Shown here: in pieces, positions 56,356-64,000 of the stretch
Position numbering within the stretch: position 1 is the stretch's first letter
Layout: every line of letters begins with the position of its first letter
Assembly (NCBI RefSeq): GCF_900100265.1
Contig: NZ_LT629696.1
Span: 1,426,001-1,490,000, forward strand
DNA length: 64,000 nt
Reading direction: 5' to 3'
From: Leifsonia sp. 466MF
GTDB taxonomy: Bacteria > Actinomycetota > Actinomycetes > Actinomycetales > Microbacteriaceae
The notes under the pieces: model-generated
The model's database searches: none
What the model saw: the letters and a program-made list of their open reading frames with translations, nothing else
What the model was told of the DNA's origin: nothing
Position numbers and translations under genes: made by a program

Positions 56356-58605
56356 ATGGTTGACACGACGACATCGCAGAGCGCTTCCCTGCGCCGTCTC
56401 GTGCCGCGCATCTTCTCCCGAGCGCAGCCGTCCGGCGGTGCTGTCGAGACACTGATGCGCACGGTGCGGATGCACCACCCGAAGGCCGACCTGTCGCTGA
56501 TCGAGCGCGCCTACTCCGTTGCGGAGCGGGCGCACCGCGGCCAGAAGCGTCGTTCGGGCGAGCCGTACATCACGCATCCCGTCGCCGTCGCGCAGATCAT
56601 CGCCGACCTGGGCATCGGCGCCAAGACCATCGCCGCCGCGCTCCTGCACGACACGGTCGAGGATACCGAGTACACACTCGACGAGTTGCGTGACCAGTTC
56701 GGCGACGAGATCGCGATGCTGGTCGACGGCGTCACCAAGCTCGACAAAGTCAAGTACGGCGACAGCGCGCAGGCCGAGACGGTCCGGAAGATGATCGTCG
56801 CGATGTCGAAGGACATCCGGGTGCTGATCATCAAGCTCGCGGACCGCCTGCACAACGCGCGCACCTGGGGCTTCGTCCCCGCCGCATCGGCGACGCGCAA
56901 GGCGACCGAGACTCTCGAGATCTACGCACCGCTCGCACACCGTCTCGGCATCCAGGCGATCAAGTGGGAGCTCGAGGACCTGTCGTTCGCGGTGCTGTAC
57001 CCGAAGCTGTACGCCGAGATCGAGAGCCTCGTGAAGCAGCGCACGCCGGAGCGCGAGCGCCTGGTGCAGCAGGTCATCGACGCGATCAATGACGACTTGA
57101 AGTCCGCCAAGATCCGCGGCAAGGTCGTCGGCCGGCCGAAGCAGTACTACTCGATCTACCAGAAGATGGTGGTCCGCGGCCGCGAGTTCGACGACATCTA
57201 CGACCTGGTCGGCATCCGCGTTCTGGTGAACACGGTGCGCGACTGTTACGCGGTGCTCGGGCAGATCCACGCGCGTTGGACCCCGATGCCCGGCCGCTTC
57301 AAGGACTACATCGCGACGCCGAAGTTCAACCTGTACCAGTCGCTCCACACGACCGTGATCGGTCCGCAGGGCCGCCCGGTCGAGATCCAGATCCGCACCG
57401 AGGAGATGCACCAGCGTGCCGAGTTCGGTGTGGCTGCGCACTGGAAGTACAAGGAGCAGACCACCGGCAAGAGCTCCGGCGGCCCCGCGAAGGTGGACAC
57501 CGACCTGGCCTGGCTCGCCCACATCTCGGACTGGCAGGCGGAGACCGCCGACCCGAGCGAGTTCCTCGACTCGCTCCGCTTCGAGATCGGCGCGAAGGAG
57601 GTCTACGTCTTCACGCCGAAGGGACGAGTGATCGGCCTGCCCGCCGGTGCGACCCCGGTCGACTTCGCGTATGCCGTGCACACCGAGGTGGGCCACCGTA
57701 CGATGGGCGCGAAGGTGAACGGACGCCTCGTCCCGCTGGAGAGCAGCCTCAACACGGGCGACGTCGTCGAGATCTTCACCTCGAAGAACCCGGACTCCGG
57801 CCCGAGCCAGGACTGGCTCAACTTCGTCAAGAGCCCGCGTGCGCGCAACAAGATCCGCCAGTGGTTCACCAAGGAGCGCCGCGACGAGGCGATCGAGCAG
57901 GGCAAGGATGCGATCGCGCGCGCGATGCGCAAGCAGAACCTGCCGCTTCAGAAGCTGATGACGCAGGACGCCCTGGTCGAGGTCGCCTTCTCGCTCAAGT
58001 ATCCGGATGTGTCCGCCCTGTACGCGGCCGTCGGTGAGGGGCACGTCTCCACGCAGTCGGTCATCGAGAAGATCGTCGCCTCCCTGCAGACCGAGGTCGA
58101 GTCGGACGGCGAGCTCGAGATCCCGGTCAAGGGCCGCCGTCAGCTGCGCAACAGCGACTCCGGCGTCCTCGTTCGTGGCGCCCCCGACATCCTCGTGAAG
58201 CTGGCGAAGTGCTGCACGCCCGTCCCGGGCGACCCGATCGTCGGGTTCATCACCCGCGGCCAGGGCGTCTCGGTGCACCAGGCGAACTGCCACAACGTGC
58301 AGTCGCTGCTTCAGGAGCCCGAGCGGATGATCGACGTCGAGTGGGCGCCGAGTTCCAAGAGCGTCTTCCTGGTGCAGATCCAGGTCGAAGCCCTCGACCG
58401 CTCCGGCCTCCTCAGCGACGTCACCCGCGTGCTGTCCGAACATCACGTCAACATCCTCTCGGCCACGGTGACCACCTCCAGCGATCGGCTGGCCCTCAGC
58501 CGTTTCGTCTTCGAGATGGGAGACACCACCCACCTCGACCGCGTCCTCAACGCGGTGCGCCGCATCGACGCCGTCTACGACGTCTACCGCGTCAGCGGCG
58601 GCTGA
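56356..58605 (+). CDS. relA: Bifunctional (p)ppGpp synthetase/hydrolase (Rel)
   Basis: Long RSH enzyme that makes and degrades (p)ppGpp in the stringent response, 749 aa. It has the N-terminal HD hydrolase (HPVAVAQIIADLGIGAKTIAAALLHDTVEDTEYT, metal His-Asp intact), the synthetase domain (IYQKMVVRGREFDDIYDLVGIRVLV and RFKDYIATPKFNLYQSLHTTVIGP), TGS (VYVFTPKGRVIGLPAGATPVDFAYAVHTEVGH), a zinc-finger-like CCTPVPGDPIVGF segment and a C-terminal ACT domain. Both catalytic centres look complete. The first 30 residues are variable. Its stop overlaps the AbiEi-like gene on the other strand by 22 bases. Confidence 0.96.
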   Translation: MVDTTTSQSASLRRLVPRIFSRAQPSGGAVETLMRTVRMHHPKADLSLIERAYSVAERAHRGQKRRSGEPYITHPVAVAQIIADLGIGAKTIAAALLHDTVEDTEYTLDELRDQFGDEIAMLVDGVTKLDKVKYGDSAQAETVRKMIVAMSKDIRVLIIKLADRLHNARTWGFVPAASATRKATETLEIYAPLAHRLGIQAIKWELEDLSFAVLYPKLYAEIESLVKQRTPERERLVQQVIDAINDDLKSAKIRGKVVGRPKQYYSIYQKMVVRGREFDDIYDLVGIRVLVNTVRDCYAVLGQIHARWTPMPGRFKDYIATPKFNLYQSLHTTVIGPQGRPVEIQIRTEEMHQRAEFGVAAHWKYKEQTTGKSSGGPAKVDTDLAWLAHISDWQAETADPSEFLDSLRFEIGAKEVYVFTPKGRVIGLPAGATPVDFAYAVHTEVGHRTMGAKVNGRLVPLESSLNTGDVVEIFTSKNPDSGPSQDWLNFVKSPRARNKIRQWFTKERRDEAIEQGKDAIARAMRKQNLPLQKLMTQDALVEVAFSLKYPDVSALYAAVGEGHVSTQSVIEKIVASLQTEVESDGELEIPVKGRRQLRNSDSGVLVRGAPDILVKLAKCCTPVPGDPIVGFITRGQGVSVHQANCHNVQSLLQEPERMIDVEWAPSSKSVFLVQIQVEALDRSGLLSDVTRVLSEHHVNILSATVTTSSDRLALSRFVFEMGDTTHLDRVLNAVRRIDAVYDVYRVSGG

Positions 58606-59198
58606 CCGCCGACGACCGCCGACCCGACCGCCGGCTCTATCGCGAGCGGCAGCCGTGCGCGTGCCACGGCGGGCAGCCGTTGCCGCGCGAGGCCGCATCC
58701 CTTCTGCCGACTGCTCCGCAGCCGGTCGTCGAGTTCAGACGGTGAGACTCCGGCAAGCAGCAGGAGGTGCCGGACTTCGAGCGCCTCCGTCTCGCCGAAG
58801 CGCGTGCCGGAGCAGAGCAGATCGACCGCTGTGCGCAGGGGACTCGTGACCCGCACACCGTCGTAGACGACCGTCTCGCCGTCACCGAGCATGCGATGCG
58901 AGGTGTCGACAGCGGGGAAGAGCGCGCCTCCGCGGCGATGGGGCGGGACGCAGACCTGTGGGACCGGGGGCGCCATGGCGCGCGTGCCGTGGATCCAGGC
59001 CGCCGACCCACGGTCGGCGACGGCCCAGCCGGGCGCGGTGCGCGCGAACGCCTGCGAACGCAGCGCCGGCCCGTCGACCGCGTCGGCCGGGGCGAACGCG
59101 TCGCCGACGCGGAACAGGTGACCGTCGAGACAGAGGGAGAGCAGCTCGACCACAGGCAGGATGTCGGCGTCGAGCAGGGGAGCGGAGATCGTGTTCAT
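58584..59198 (-). CDS. AbiEi-like hypothetical protein
   Basis: 204-aa protein of uncertain role. The layout resembles AbiEi-type antitoxin or related regulator proteins: an N-terminal DNA-binding-like region, then PGWAVADRGSAAWIHG, VYDGVRVTSPLRTAVDLLCSGTRF and a helical C terminus (LLLLAGVSPSELDDRL). No partner AbiEii nucleotidyltransferase is adjacent, so it is not a complete toxin-antitoxin pair. The frame uses ATG at 59198. It converges on rel with overlapping ends. Confidence 0.6.
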   Translation of the reverse strand: MNTISAPLLDADILPVVELLSLCLDGHLFRVGDAFAPADAVDGPALRSQAFARTAPGWAVADRGSAAWIHGTRAMAPPVPQVCVPPHRRGGALFPAVDTSHRMLGDGETVVYDGVRVTSPLRTAVDLLCSGTRFGETEALEVRHLLLLAGVSPSELDDRLRSSRQKGCGLARQRLPAVARARLPLAIEPAVGSAVVGGQPPLTR

Positions 59199-59288
59199 GC
59201 CTCTAGCCTCGTCCGGGAGGATCCCGGGCGGCTCGGGATTCTCGGAACGGTGGAGAACGTCCTCGTCAGGCGTGCTGTGGAGAACTGC

Positions 59289-59316
59289 GACGCGGCGGCG
59301 AGATCACCGCCGCGTC
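59289..59316 (-). terminator. Terminator hairpin after the DUF349 gene
   Basis: GACGCGGCGG (59289-59298) pairs perfectly with CCGCCGCGTC (59307-59316) around eight bases. It lies 11 bases past the DUF349 stop on the minus strand. Confidence 0.65.
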
Positions 59317-59327
59317 ATCACGACGAC

Positions 59328-60557
59328 TCAGCCCAGCGCGTCGAGCCAGATCTTGCGGGCGTCGAGGGCCTCCTGCGCCGCCTTCACCTTGGCGCTGTCG
59401 CCGGTCGCCTGCGCATCGGCGAGCTCCTGCTCCAGCTTCGCGATGGCCGCGTTGAGCTGGCTGGCCAGTCCTTCGGAGCGAGCCTTCTTCTCAGGGTTGT
59501 TCTTCTCCCAGTGCTCTTCGTCGAGGCGGCGGACAGCGGCCTCGACGCGGCGCAGGCGGTCTTCGATCGGCCGCACCTGCTCGCGCGGCACGCGGCCGAT
59601 CTGGTCCCAGCGCTCCTGGATCGACAGCAGCTGCGCGCGGGCCGTCTCACGATCGGTGGCCTTCAGCAGCGGCTCGGCCTCGTCGAGGAGCGCGAGCTTC
59701 TGCTGGAGGTTCGCCTCGTACTCGGCGCTGTCGCGCGCATCCACTTCGGCCTTCGCCGAGTAGATCGCGTCGCCCGCGGCCTTGAAGCGCGCCCACAGGG
59801 CGTCGTCGTTCTTCTTGCCGGCGCGGCCGGCGGCCTTCCACTGGTCGAGCAGGCGGCGGTACTCCGGCACCCCGTCCGCGCCGAGCGGGATGAGCTTCTC
59901 GGCTTCCTCGATGAGCGCGTTCTTGCGGTTGCGCACGTCGCGGTGCTGCGTGTCCAGCTCGGTGAAGAACGCCTTGCGGTTGTGCTCGATCGTCGAGCGG
60001 GCGGCACGGAACCGCTTCCACAGCTCGTTCGCTTCGTTCTTGGGGATGCGCGGGCCGTCGTGCTGGTGGGCCTGCCAGCGCGCGAACAGGGCGTCGAGCT
60101 CGGCGCTCGTCGTCTTCCACTGCGTCCGCGCCGGGTCCTGGGCCGCGAGGGCCTCCGCCTGCTCGACGATCGCGGTGCGTTCGGCGATGGCGGCGTCGAG
60201 CGCAGCCTTCGCCTCGGCGCTCTGCTGCTCGGTGAGCTCCTCCACGGTGCCGCCCAGTGCATCCAGGCGCGTCAGGAGGGACGCGAGGTCGCCGACCGCG
60301 TTCGCGCCCTCGACGGCGGACCGCAGGTTGGCGACGGACTTGGCGACGTCGCTCGCGGGGGCTCCCCGGCGCGCCCGCTGCTCCAGCAGGCCGACCTGCC
60401 CGGCGAGATCGGTGTACTTGCGCTCGAAGTACGCGAGCGCCTCCTCCGCCGTACCGTCGGGGTACTCGCCGACGACGCGTTCGCCGTCGCCCTCGCGGAC
60501 GTACACGGTTCCGGTGTCGTCGACACGTCCCCAGGGGTGCTGTTCAGAAGTAGCCAA
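59328..60557 (-). CDS. DUF349 domain-containing protein
   Basis: Helical, coiled-coil-rich protein of 409 aa with repeated DUF349 modules (patterns such as LWARFKAAGDAIYSAKAEVDARD and LWKRFRAARSTIEHNRKAFF). The function is unknown; homologues are abundant in actinobacteria. The TTG at 60557 gives MATSEQHPWGRVDDTG, the usual family start, with AAGGTGAGG just upstream; a GTG three codons earlier (60566) is possible. The gene is followed by a hairpin and lies after the cyclophilin gene on the same strand. Confidence 0.82.
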   Translation of the reverse strand: MATSEQHPWGRVDDTGTVYVREGDGERVVGEYPDGTAEEALAYFERKYTDLAGQVGLLEQRARRGAPASDVAKSVANLRSAVEGANAVGDLASLLTRLDALGGTVEELTEQQSAEAKAALDAAIAERTAIVEQAEALAAQDPARTQWKTTSAELDALFARWQAHQHDGPRIPKNEANELWKRFRAARSTIEHNRKAFFTELDTQHRDVRNRKNALIEEAEKLIPLGADGVPEYRRLLDQWKAAGRAGKKNDDALWARFKAAGDAIYSAKAEVDARDSAEYEANLQQKLALLDEAEPLLKATDRETARAQLLSIQERWDQIGRVPREQVRPIEDRLRRVEAAVRRLDEEHWEKNNPEKKARSEGLASQLNAAIAKLEQELADAQATGDSAKVKAAQEALDARKIWLDALG

Positions 60558-60634
60558 GAGCCTCACCTTGCTGCTGCGCGATGGGGCGGGATGCCGCCCC
60601 TCGTTTGGGAATCAGCCTATTGCACGTGCCACGG

Positions 60635-61408
60635 TCACTGCAGGGTGAAGCTGTCGATCGTCGTCTTCACCGCGGGGGTGCCGTCGGTCTTGCCGCCTTC
60701 GATGCCCTTGTCGGTGACCTGCGCCTTGAGCTGGTCGAGGCCGCTGGTCACCGAGCCGATGACCGTGTAGCCGCCGGCGTCGTCCGAGGGGATCTTCGTG
60801 TCCTCGTAGACGATGAAGAACTGGCTGCCCTGGCTCTCGGCGTTGTTGCCCTGACGGGCCATCGCGATCGTGCCCGCCTTGTAGACGTCGTCGGCAGGCG
60901 CGTTCTCGATCGGGCCGTACTCGTAGCCCGGTCCGCCGGAGCCGTCGCCCTTCGGATCGCCGCACTGCAGCACGTAGAAGCCGCCGTTGGTCAGGCGGTG
61001 GCAGGTCAGGCCGTCGTAGAACTTCTTCTGCACGAGCGACACCGTGGACGAGACGGCCTGCGGGGCCGCGGCGCCGTCGAGCGAGACCCCCAGCGGGACG
61101 CCGTTGATCGTCATGGTGCCCGTCCAGGTGCGGTCCTCGGCGAGCGTCTTCGGCGGGACGCCGCCCGCGGAGGGCGACGTGGACGGGGACGACGAGGACG
61201 AAGCCTTCGCCGCGCCGGGTCCGGCGGAGAAGTACAGGAGCTGCGTGCCCACCGCGAGGGCGACGATCACGATGGCCGCGATTCCGGCCACCCAGTTGTC
61301 ACGCTTGCGGCGCTTGACCTTGTGCTCGTGCACGGTCTGTCGCGCCTGATAGGCGCGCAGCCGCTCGCGTGCCTGTCGCGCTTCGCGGTCGTTCTGCTTC
61401 GGTGCCAC
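60635..61408 (-). CDS. Peptidyl-prolyl cis-trans isomerase, membrane-anchored cyclophilin
   Basis: 257-aa cyclophilin-type PPIase. A basic cytoplasmic start (VHEHKVKRRKRDNW) precedes one membrane segment (about residues 41-60), a Ser/Pro linker (ASSSSSPSTSPSAGG), and the domain with KKFYDGLTCHRL, GTIAMARQGNNAESQGSQFFIVY and GYTVIGSVTSGLDQL. The catalytic Arg position reads as HRL, as in many actinobacterial members. It probably folds proteins outside the membrane. Confidence 0.9.
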   Translation of the reverse strand: MAPKQNDREARQARERLRAYQARQTVHEHKVKRRKRDNWVAGIAAIVIVALAVGTQLLYFSAGPGAAKASSSSSPSTSPSAGGVPPKTLAEDRTWTGTMTINGVPLGVSLDGAAAPQAVSSTVSLVQKKFYDGLTCHRLTNGGFYVLQCGDPKGDGSGGPGYEYGPIENAPADDVYKAGTIAMARQGNNAESQGSQFFIVYEDTKIPSDDAGGYTVIGSVTSGLDQLKAQVTDKGIEGGKTDGTPAVKTTIDSFTLQ

Positions 61409-61549
61409 GTGTGTCCTCCGGCGTCGGTACGGGGGATCTCCGCGAGGCGTGCGCCCGCTGGATCATGGAGAACCCTATCCGGCGGCCCTATGGACGACAA
61501 ACTCGCCGCTCCCAGGCGGACTGTCGGTGGTCACGACTAGCCTGGACGG

Positions 61550-62890
61550 GTGGTCGACGTGCAACCTGGGCTCCGCACCGGAGCGACTCCTCTCGCGGTG
61601 CGCATGCGCCCGAAGTCGCTCGACGAGGTGGCCGGTCAGCGTCACCTCCTCAAGCCGGGTTCGCCGCTGGTCGCGCTCGCCTCCGACAAGGAGGGGCAGT
61701 CGGGGTCGGTCTCCGTCATCCTGTGGGGTCCGCCCGGCACGGGCAAGACGACCCTCGCGCAGGCGATCGCGCACTCCTCGGGCCGCCGATTCGTCGAGCT
61801 GTCGGCCGTGACGGCCGGCGTGAAGGATGTCCGGCTGGTGATGGACGAGGCGCTCTCGACGCGCGATCTCTACGGGGTCTCGACCGTCCTCTTCCTCGAC
61901 GAGATCCACCGCTTCACCAAGGCGCAGCAGGATGCGCTGCTGCCCGGCGTCGAGAACGGCTGGGTCATCCTGGTGGCTGCGACGACCGAGAACCCGTCGT
62001 TCTCCGTCATCTCGCCGCTGCTCTCGCGCAGCCTGCTCCTCACCCTGGAGACGCTGAGCGACGACGACCTCGGCGTCGTCATCGACCGCGCCGTGGCCGA
62101 CGACCGCGGTCTCGGCGGCCAGTACACGCTCGACCCGGAGGCGCGTGCCGCCCTCATCCGTCTCGCCTCGGGTGACGCCCGGCGGGCGTTGACGGCGCTG
62201 GAGGCCGCCTCGGTCACAGCGGCATCGGCCACGCCGGCGACCTCCAAGAAGAAGCCGGTCATCACCGCCGAGCTCGTCGCGCAGGCCGTCGACCGCGCGC
62301 TGCTCCGCTACGACCGCAACGGCGACGAGCACTACGACGTCATCAGCGCCTTCATCAAGTCGGTGAGGGGCTCCGACGTCGACGCGTCCCTGCACTACCT
62401 CGCCCGCATGATCGAGGCGGGGGAGGATCCGCGCTTCATCGCCCGCCGCATCATCGTGCTGGCGTCGGAGGACATCGGGATGGCCGACCCGCAGGCACTC
62501 GGCGTCGCCATCGCCGCGGCGGACGCCGTGCAGTACATCGGGATGCCGGAGGGCCGCATCCCTCTCGCCCAGGCGGTCGTGCACCTGGCCACGGCACCGA
62601 AGTCGAACGCGGCCTACATGGCGCTCGACGCCGCGATCGCCGACGTGCGCGCCGGCAAGATCGGACGCGTGCCCAAGCACCTTCGCGACGCCCACTATCC
62701 CGGCGCCAAGCGGCTCGGTCACGGCAAGGGCTACAAGTACCCGCATGACGACGCGCTCGGCGTGCTCGAGCAGCAGTATCTGCCGGACGAACTGGCCGGC
62801 ACGACCTACTACACGCCCACCGAGCACGGCAACGAACGGGACGTCTCCGCACGGCTGGCGAAGCTGCGCCGCATCGTGCGCGGGCGCTGA
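61550..62890 (+). CDS. rarA: Replication-associated recombination protein RarA
   Basis: AAA+ ATPase acting at stalled replication forks (MgsA/RarA family), 446 aa. Walker A is GPPGTGKT, Walker B is LFLDEIHRF, followed by [17 protein letters not shown]. The C-terminal tetramerisation part contains [43 protein letters not shown]. The start is a GTG at 61550. rarA immediately ahead of rpsD and a DUF948 gene matches actinobacterial order. Confidence 0.94.
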   Translation: MVDVQPGLRTGATPLAVRMRPKSLDEVAGQRHLLKPGSPLVALASDKEGQSGSVSVILWGPPGTGKTTLAQAIAHSSGRRFVELSAVTAGVKDVRLVMDEALSTRDLYGVSTVLFLDEIHRFTKAQQDALLPGVENGWVILVAATTENPSFSVISPLLSRSLLLTLETLSDDDLGVVIDRAVADDRGLGGQYTLDPEARAALIRLASGDARRALTALEAASVTAASATPATSKKKPVITAELVAQAVDRALLRYDRNGDEHYDVISAFIKSVRGSDVDASLHYLARMIEAGEDPRFIARRIIVLASEDIGMADPQALGVAIAAADAVQYIGMPEGRIPLAQAVVHLATAPKSNAAYMALDAAIADVRAGKIGRVPKHLRDAHYPGAKRLGHGKGYKYPHDDALGVLEQQYLPDELAGTTYYTPTEHGNERDVSARLAKLRRIVRGR

Positions 62891-63064
62891 CCACGATCTG
62901 TTAGACTTTCTGCGCCTAGAAGCGTGTTCGGGGTGCGGCTGCCGCGTCCACGATTTGATGGGAAGAGCCCTGTAGCCGGGCGTCCCTGGCGACAATCCCT
63001 CTCTCTGCGGGCGCACACGTATGCCCGCATCCATCACGTCAGAGAGAACTTTCGAAAGGAAACC
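62891..63064 (+). promoter_or_regulatory. Long structured leader of rpsD
   Basis: A 174-base gap with TTAGACT (62901-62907) as a likely -10 leaves a leader of roughly 150 bases. Near its 3' end, CTCTCT (63001-63006) pairs with AGAGAG (63041-63046), enclosing GCGGGC/GCCCGC (63007-63012/63023-63028). The ribosome-binding site (AAAGGA) follows. Such a leader could be the binding site for S4 autoregulation. Confidence 0.45.
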
Positions 63065-63688
63065 GTGTCTTCACGTTCCCGCAGCAAGACCCGCGAGTCG
63101 CGGGCCCTGGGCATCCCGCTCACCCCGAAGGCGGCGCGCTACATGGAGAAGCGCCCCTACGCTCCGGGTGAGCACGGCCGCACCAAGCGCAAGGCCGACT
63201 CGGACTACGCCGTGCGTCTGCGCGAGAAGCAGCGTCTGCGCGCCCAGTACGGCATCCGCGAGAAGCAGCTCCGGATCGCCTTCGAGGAGGCCCGCCGTAC
63301 GCAGGGCCTGACCGGTGAGAACCTGGTCGAGCTCCTCGAGATGCGTCTGGACGCCCTCGTGCTCCGCGCCGGCTTCGCCCGCACCATCACGCAGGCGCGC
63401 CAGTTCGTCGTGCACCGTCACATCCTCGTCGACGGCCAGCTCGTCGACCGCCCGTCCTTCCGTGTGAAGCCGGGCCAGCTCATCCACGTCAAGGCCCGCT
63501 CCGAGGGCACCGAGCCCTTCCAGGTCGCGGCCGCCGGCGGTCACCTCGACGTTCTGCCGAAGACCCCGGGCTACCTGGATGTCGAGATCGACAAGCTGCA
63601 GGCCCGCCTCGTGCGTCGCCCGAAGCGCGCAGAGGTCCCCGTGACCTGTGAGGTCCAGCTGGTCGTCGAGTACTACGCGGCTCGCTGA
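63065..63688 (+). CDS. rpsD: 30S ribosomal protein S4
   Basis: Primary 16S rRNA-binding protein that nucleates the 30S body, 207 aa. The N-terminal SRSKTRESRALGIPLTPKAARYMEKRPYAPGEHG and the S4 RNA-binding domain (LEMRLDALVLRAGFARTITQARQFVVHRHILVDGQLVDRPS) are clear. It lacks N-terminal zinc-binding cysteines (C- form). Start is a GTG at 63065 with GAAAGGA upstream. The long upstream frame was not used because it covers the leader. Confidence 0.97.
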   Translation: MSSRSRSKTRESRALGIPLTPKAARYMEKRPYAPGEHGRTKRKADSDYAVRLREKQRLRAQYGIREKQLRIAFEEARRTQGLTGENLVELLEMRLDALVLRAGFARTITQARQFVVHRHILVDGQLVDRPSFRVKPGQLIHVKARSEGTEPFQVAAAGGHLDVLPKTPGYLDVEIDKLQARLVRRPKRAEVPVTCEVQLVVEYYAAR

Positions 63689-63707
63689 CCATCAGCACCA
63701 CCCCGGA

Positions 63708-63736
63708 CGGGGTCGCGACTCTTCGTCGCGGCCCCG
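63708..63736 (+). terminator. rpsD terminator
   Basis: An 11-bp stem (CGGGGTCGCGA with TCGCGGCCCCG, one T-G pair) around seven bases, 19 bases after the rpsD stop. Confidence 0.75.
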
Positions 63737-63839
63737 TTCGTCGTCTCCGGGAACGTCATTACCGTTCGCGCCGTTCCCGCCGCCCGCGCGTGCGACTACG
63801 CTTGTCCCGTATGCCTGAGGCGGAATGGAAGGAGCCCAC

Positions 63840-64000
63840 GTGTCCGGAGGAGACATCGCAGGGTTGATCGCGGCCGTCGTGTTCGCGGTCCTCGTCGGCT
63901 TCATCGCCATCCCCCTGATCAAGCTGGGGCGGGTGCTCGACTCGACGCGCGACGCGATCAAGGAGGCGAGCGACGGCATCACGCCGATCCTCGACGAGAC
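63840..64000 (+). CDS. DUF948 domain-containing protein (partial)
   Basis: The 5' end of a membrane-anchored protein, running off the window after 53 codons. It starts SGGDIAGLIAAVVFAVLVGFIAIPLIKLG at a GTG preceded by GGAAGGAG, with one membrane segment at about residues 7-27 and then an amphipathic helix (RVLDSTRDAIKEASDGITPIL), typical of DUF948. Homologues often precede alaS in actinobacteria. Confidence 0.82.
   Translation, partial: MSGGDIAGLIAAVVFAVLVGFIAIPLIKLGRVLDSTRDAIKEASDGITPILDE

Overview
The window is a high-GC actinobacterial chromosome segment, most likely from Microbacteriaceae and Leifsonia-like. This rests on the gene families present (SepH, DUF4193, DUF3093, DUF3710, DUF3159, DUF3000, DUF349), many GTG starts, ATGA/GTGA stop-start overlaps, leaderless-looking starts and G/C-ending codons. 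It is chromosomal core interrupted by short accessory stretches. No phage, insertion sequence, integrase or CRISPR array is visible, and no gene-free gap exceeds about 210 bases.

Layout. 1-2481: 3' part of a topoisomerase IV subunit A gene. 2557-10222: conserved actinobacterial block (phosphodiesterase, sepH, DUF4193, DUF3093, dut, DUF3710, DUF3159, CtpE-like P-type ATPase). 10362-15223: acnA behind a palindromic operator, then dxs. 15245-16892: a merR-aldo/keto reductase operon flanked on both sides by three 17-bp tandem repeats plus a long inverted repeat. 16904-22133: fatty-acid beta-oxidation pair, RNase D and DUF3000 on the minus strand. 22234-26012: alpha/beta hydrolase, zapE, sseA, sufE. 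26219-29245: ammonium transporter with a GlnR-type box, a second Amt-like protein lacking both channel histidines, and a MazF/PemK-type protein. 29256-30289: small unknown genes.

30368-36845 is an amine-utilisation cluster: a copper amine oxidase with a His-rich tail, a coupled His-rich membrane protein, two divergent APC permeases and an IclR regulator. 36895-42926 is accessory: small membrane proteins and lipoproteins, four tRNA genes (Val-CAC on minus; Gly-GCC, Cys-GCA, Val-GAC on plus), an FAD amine-oxidase-like protein, a GNAT and a Nudix protein. 43026-45628: thrS and a HIT protein. 45707-49521: a vitamin B6 cluster (pdxY and a MocR-type regulator on minus; pdxS-pdxT divergent). 49608-58605: yebC, ruvCAB, yajC-secD-secF, a rhodanese and rel. 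58584-61408: an AbiEi-like protein, a DUF349 protein and a cyclophilin. 61550-64000: rarA, rpsD with a long structured leader, and the start of a DUF948 gene.

The most unusual material is intergenic: long hairpins at 15296-15364, 16843-16892, 30291-30360 and 45633-45689, two with 17-bp tandem triplets. The other notable items are the degenerate Amt paralogue and the His-rich amine-oxidase pair. No complete new defence or mobile system was found. Long open frames antisense to dut-DUF3159, the P-type ATPase, acnA and dxs are products of GC bias and were not annotated.
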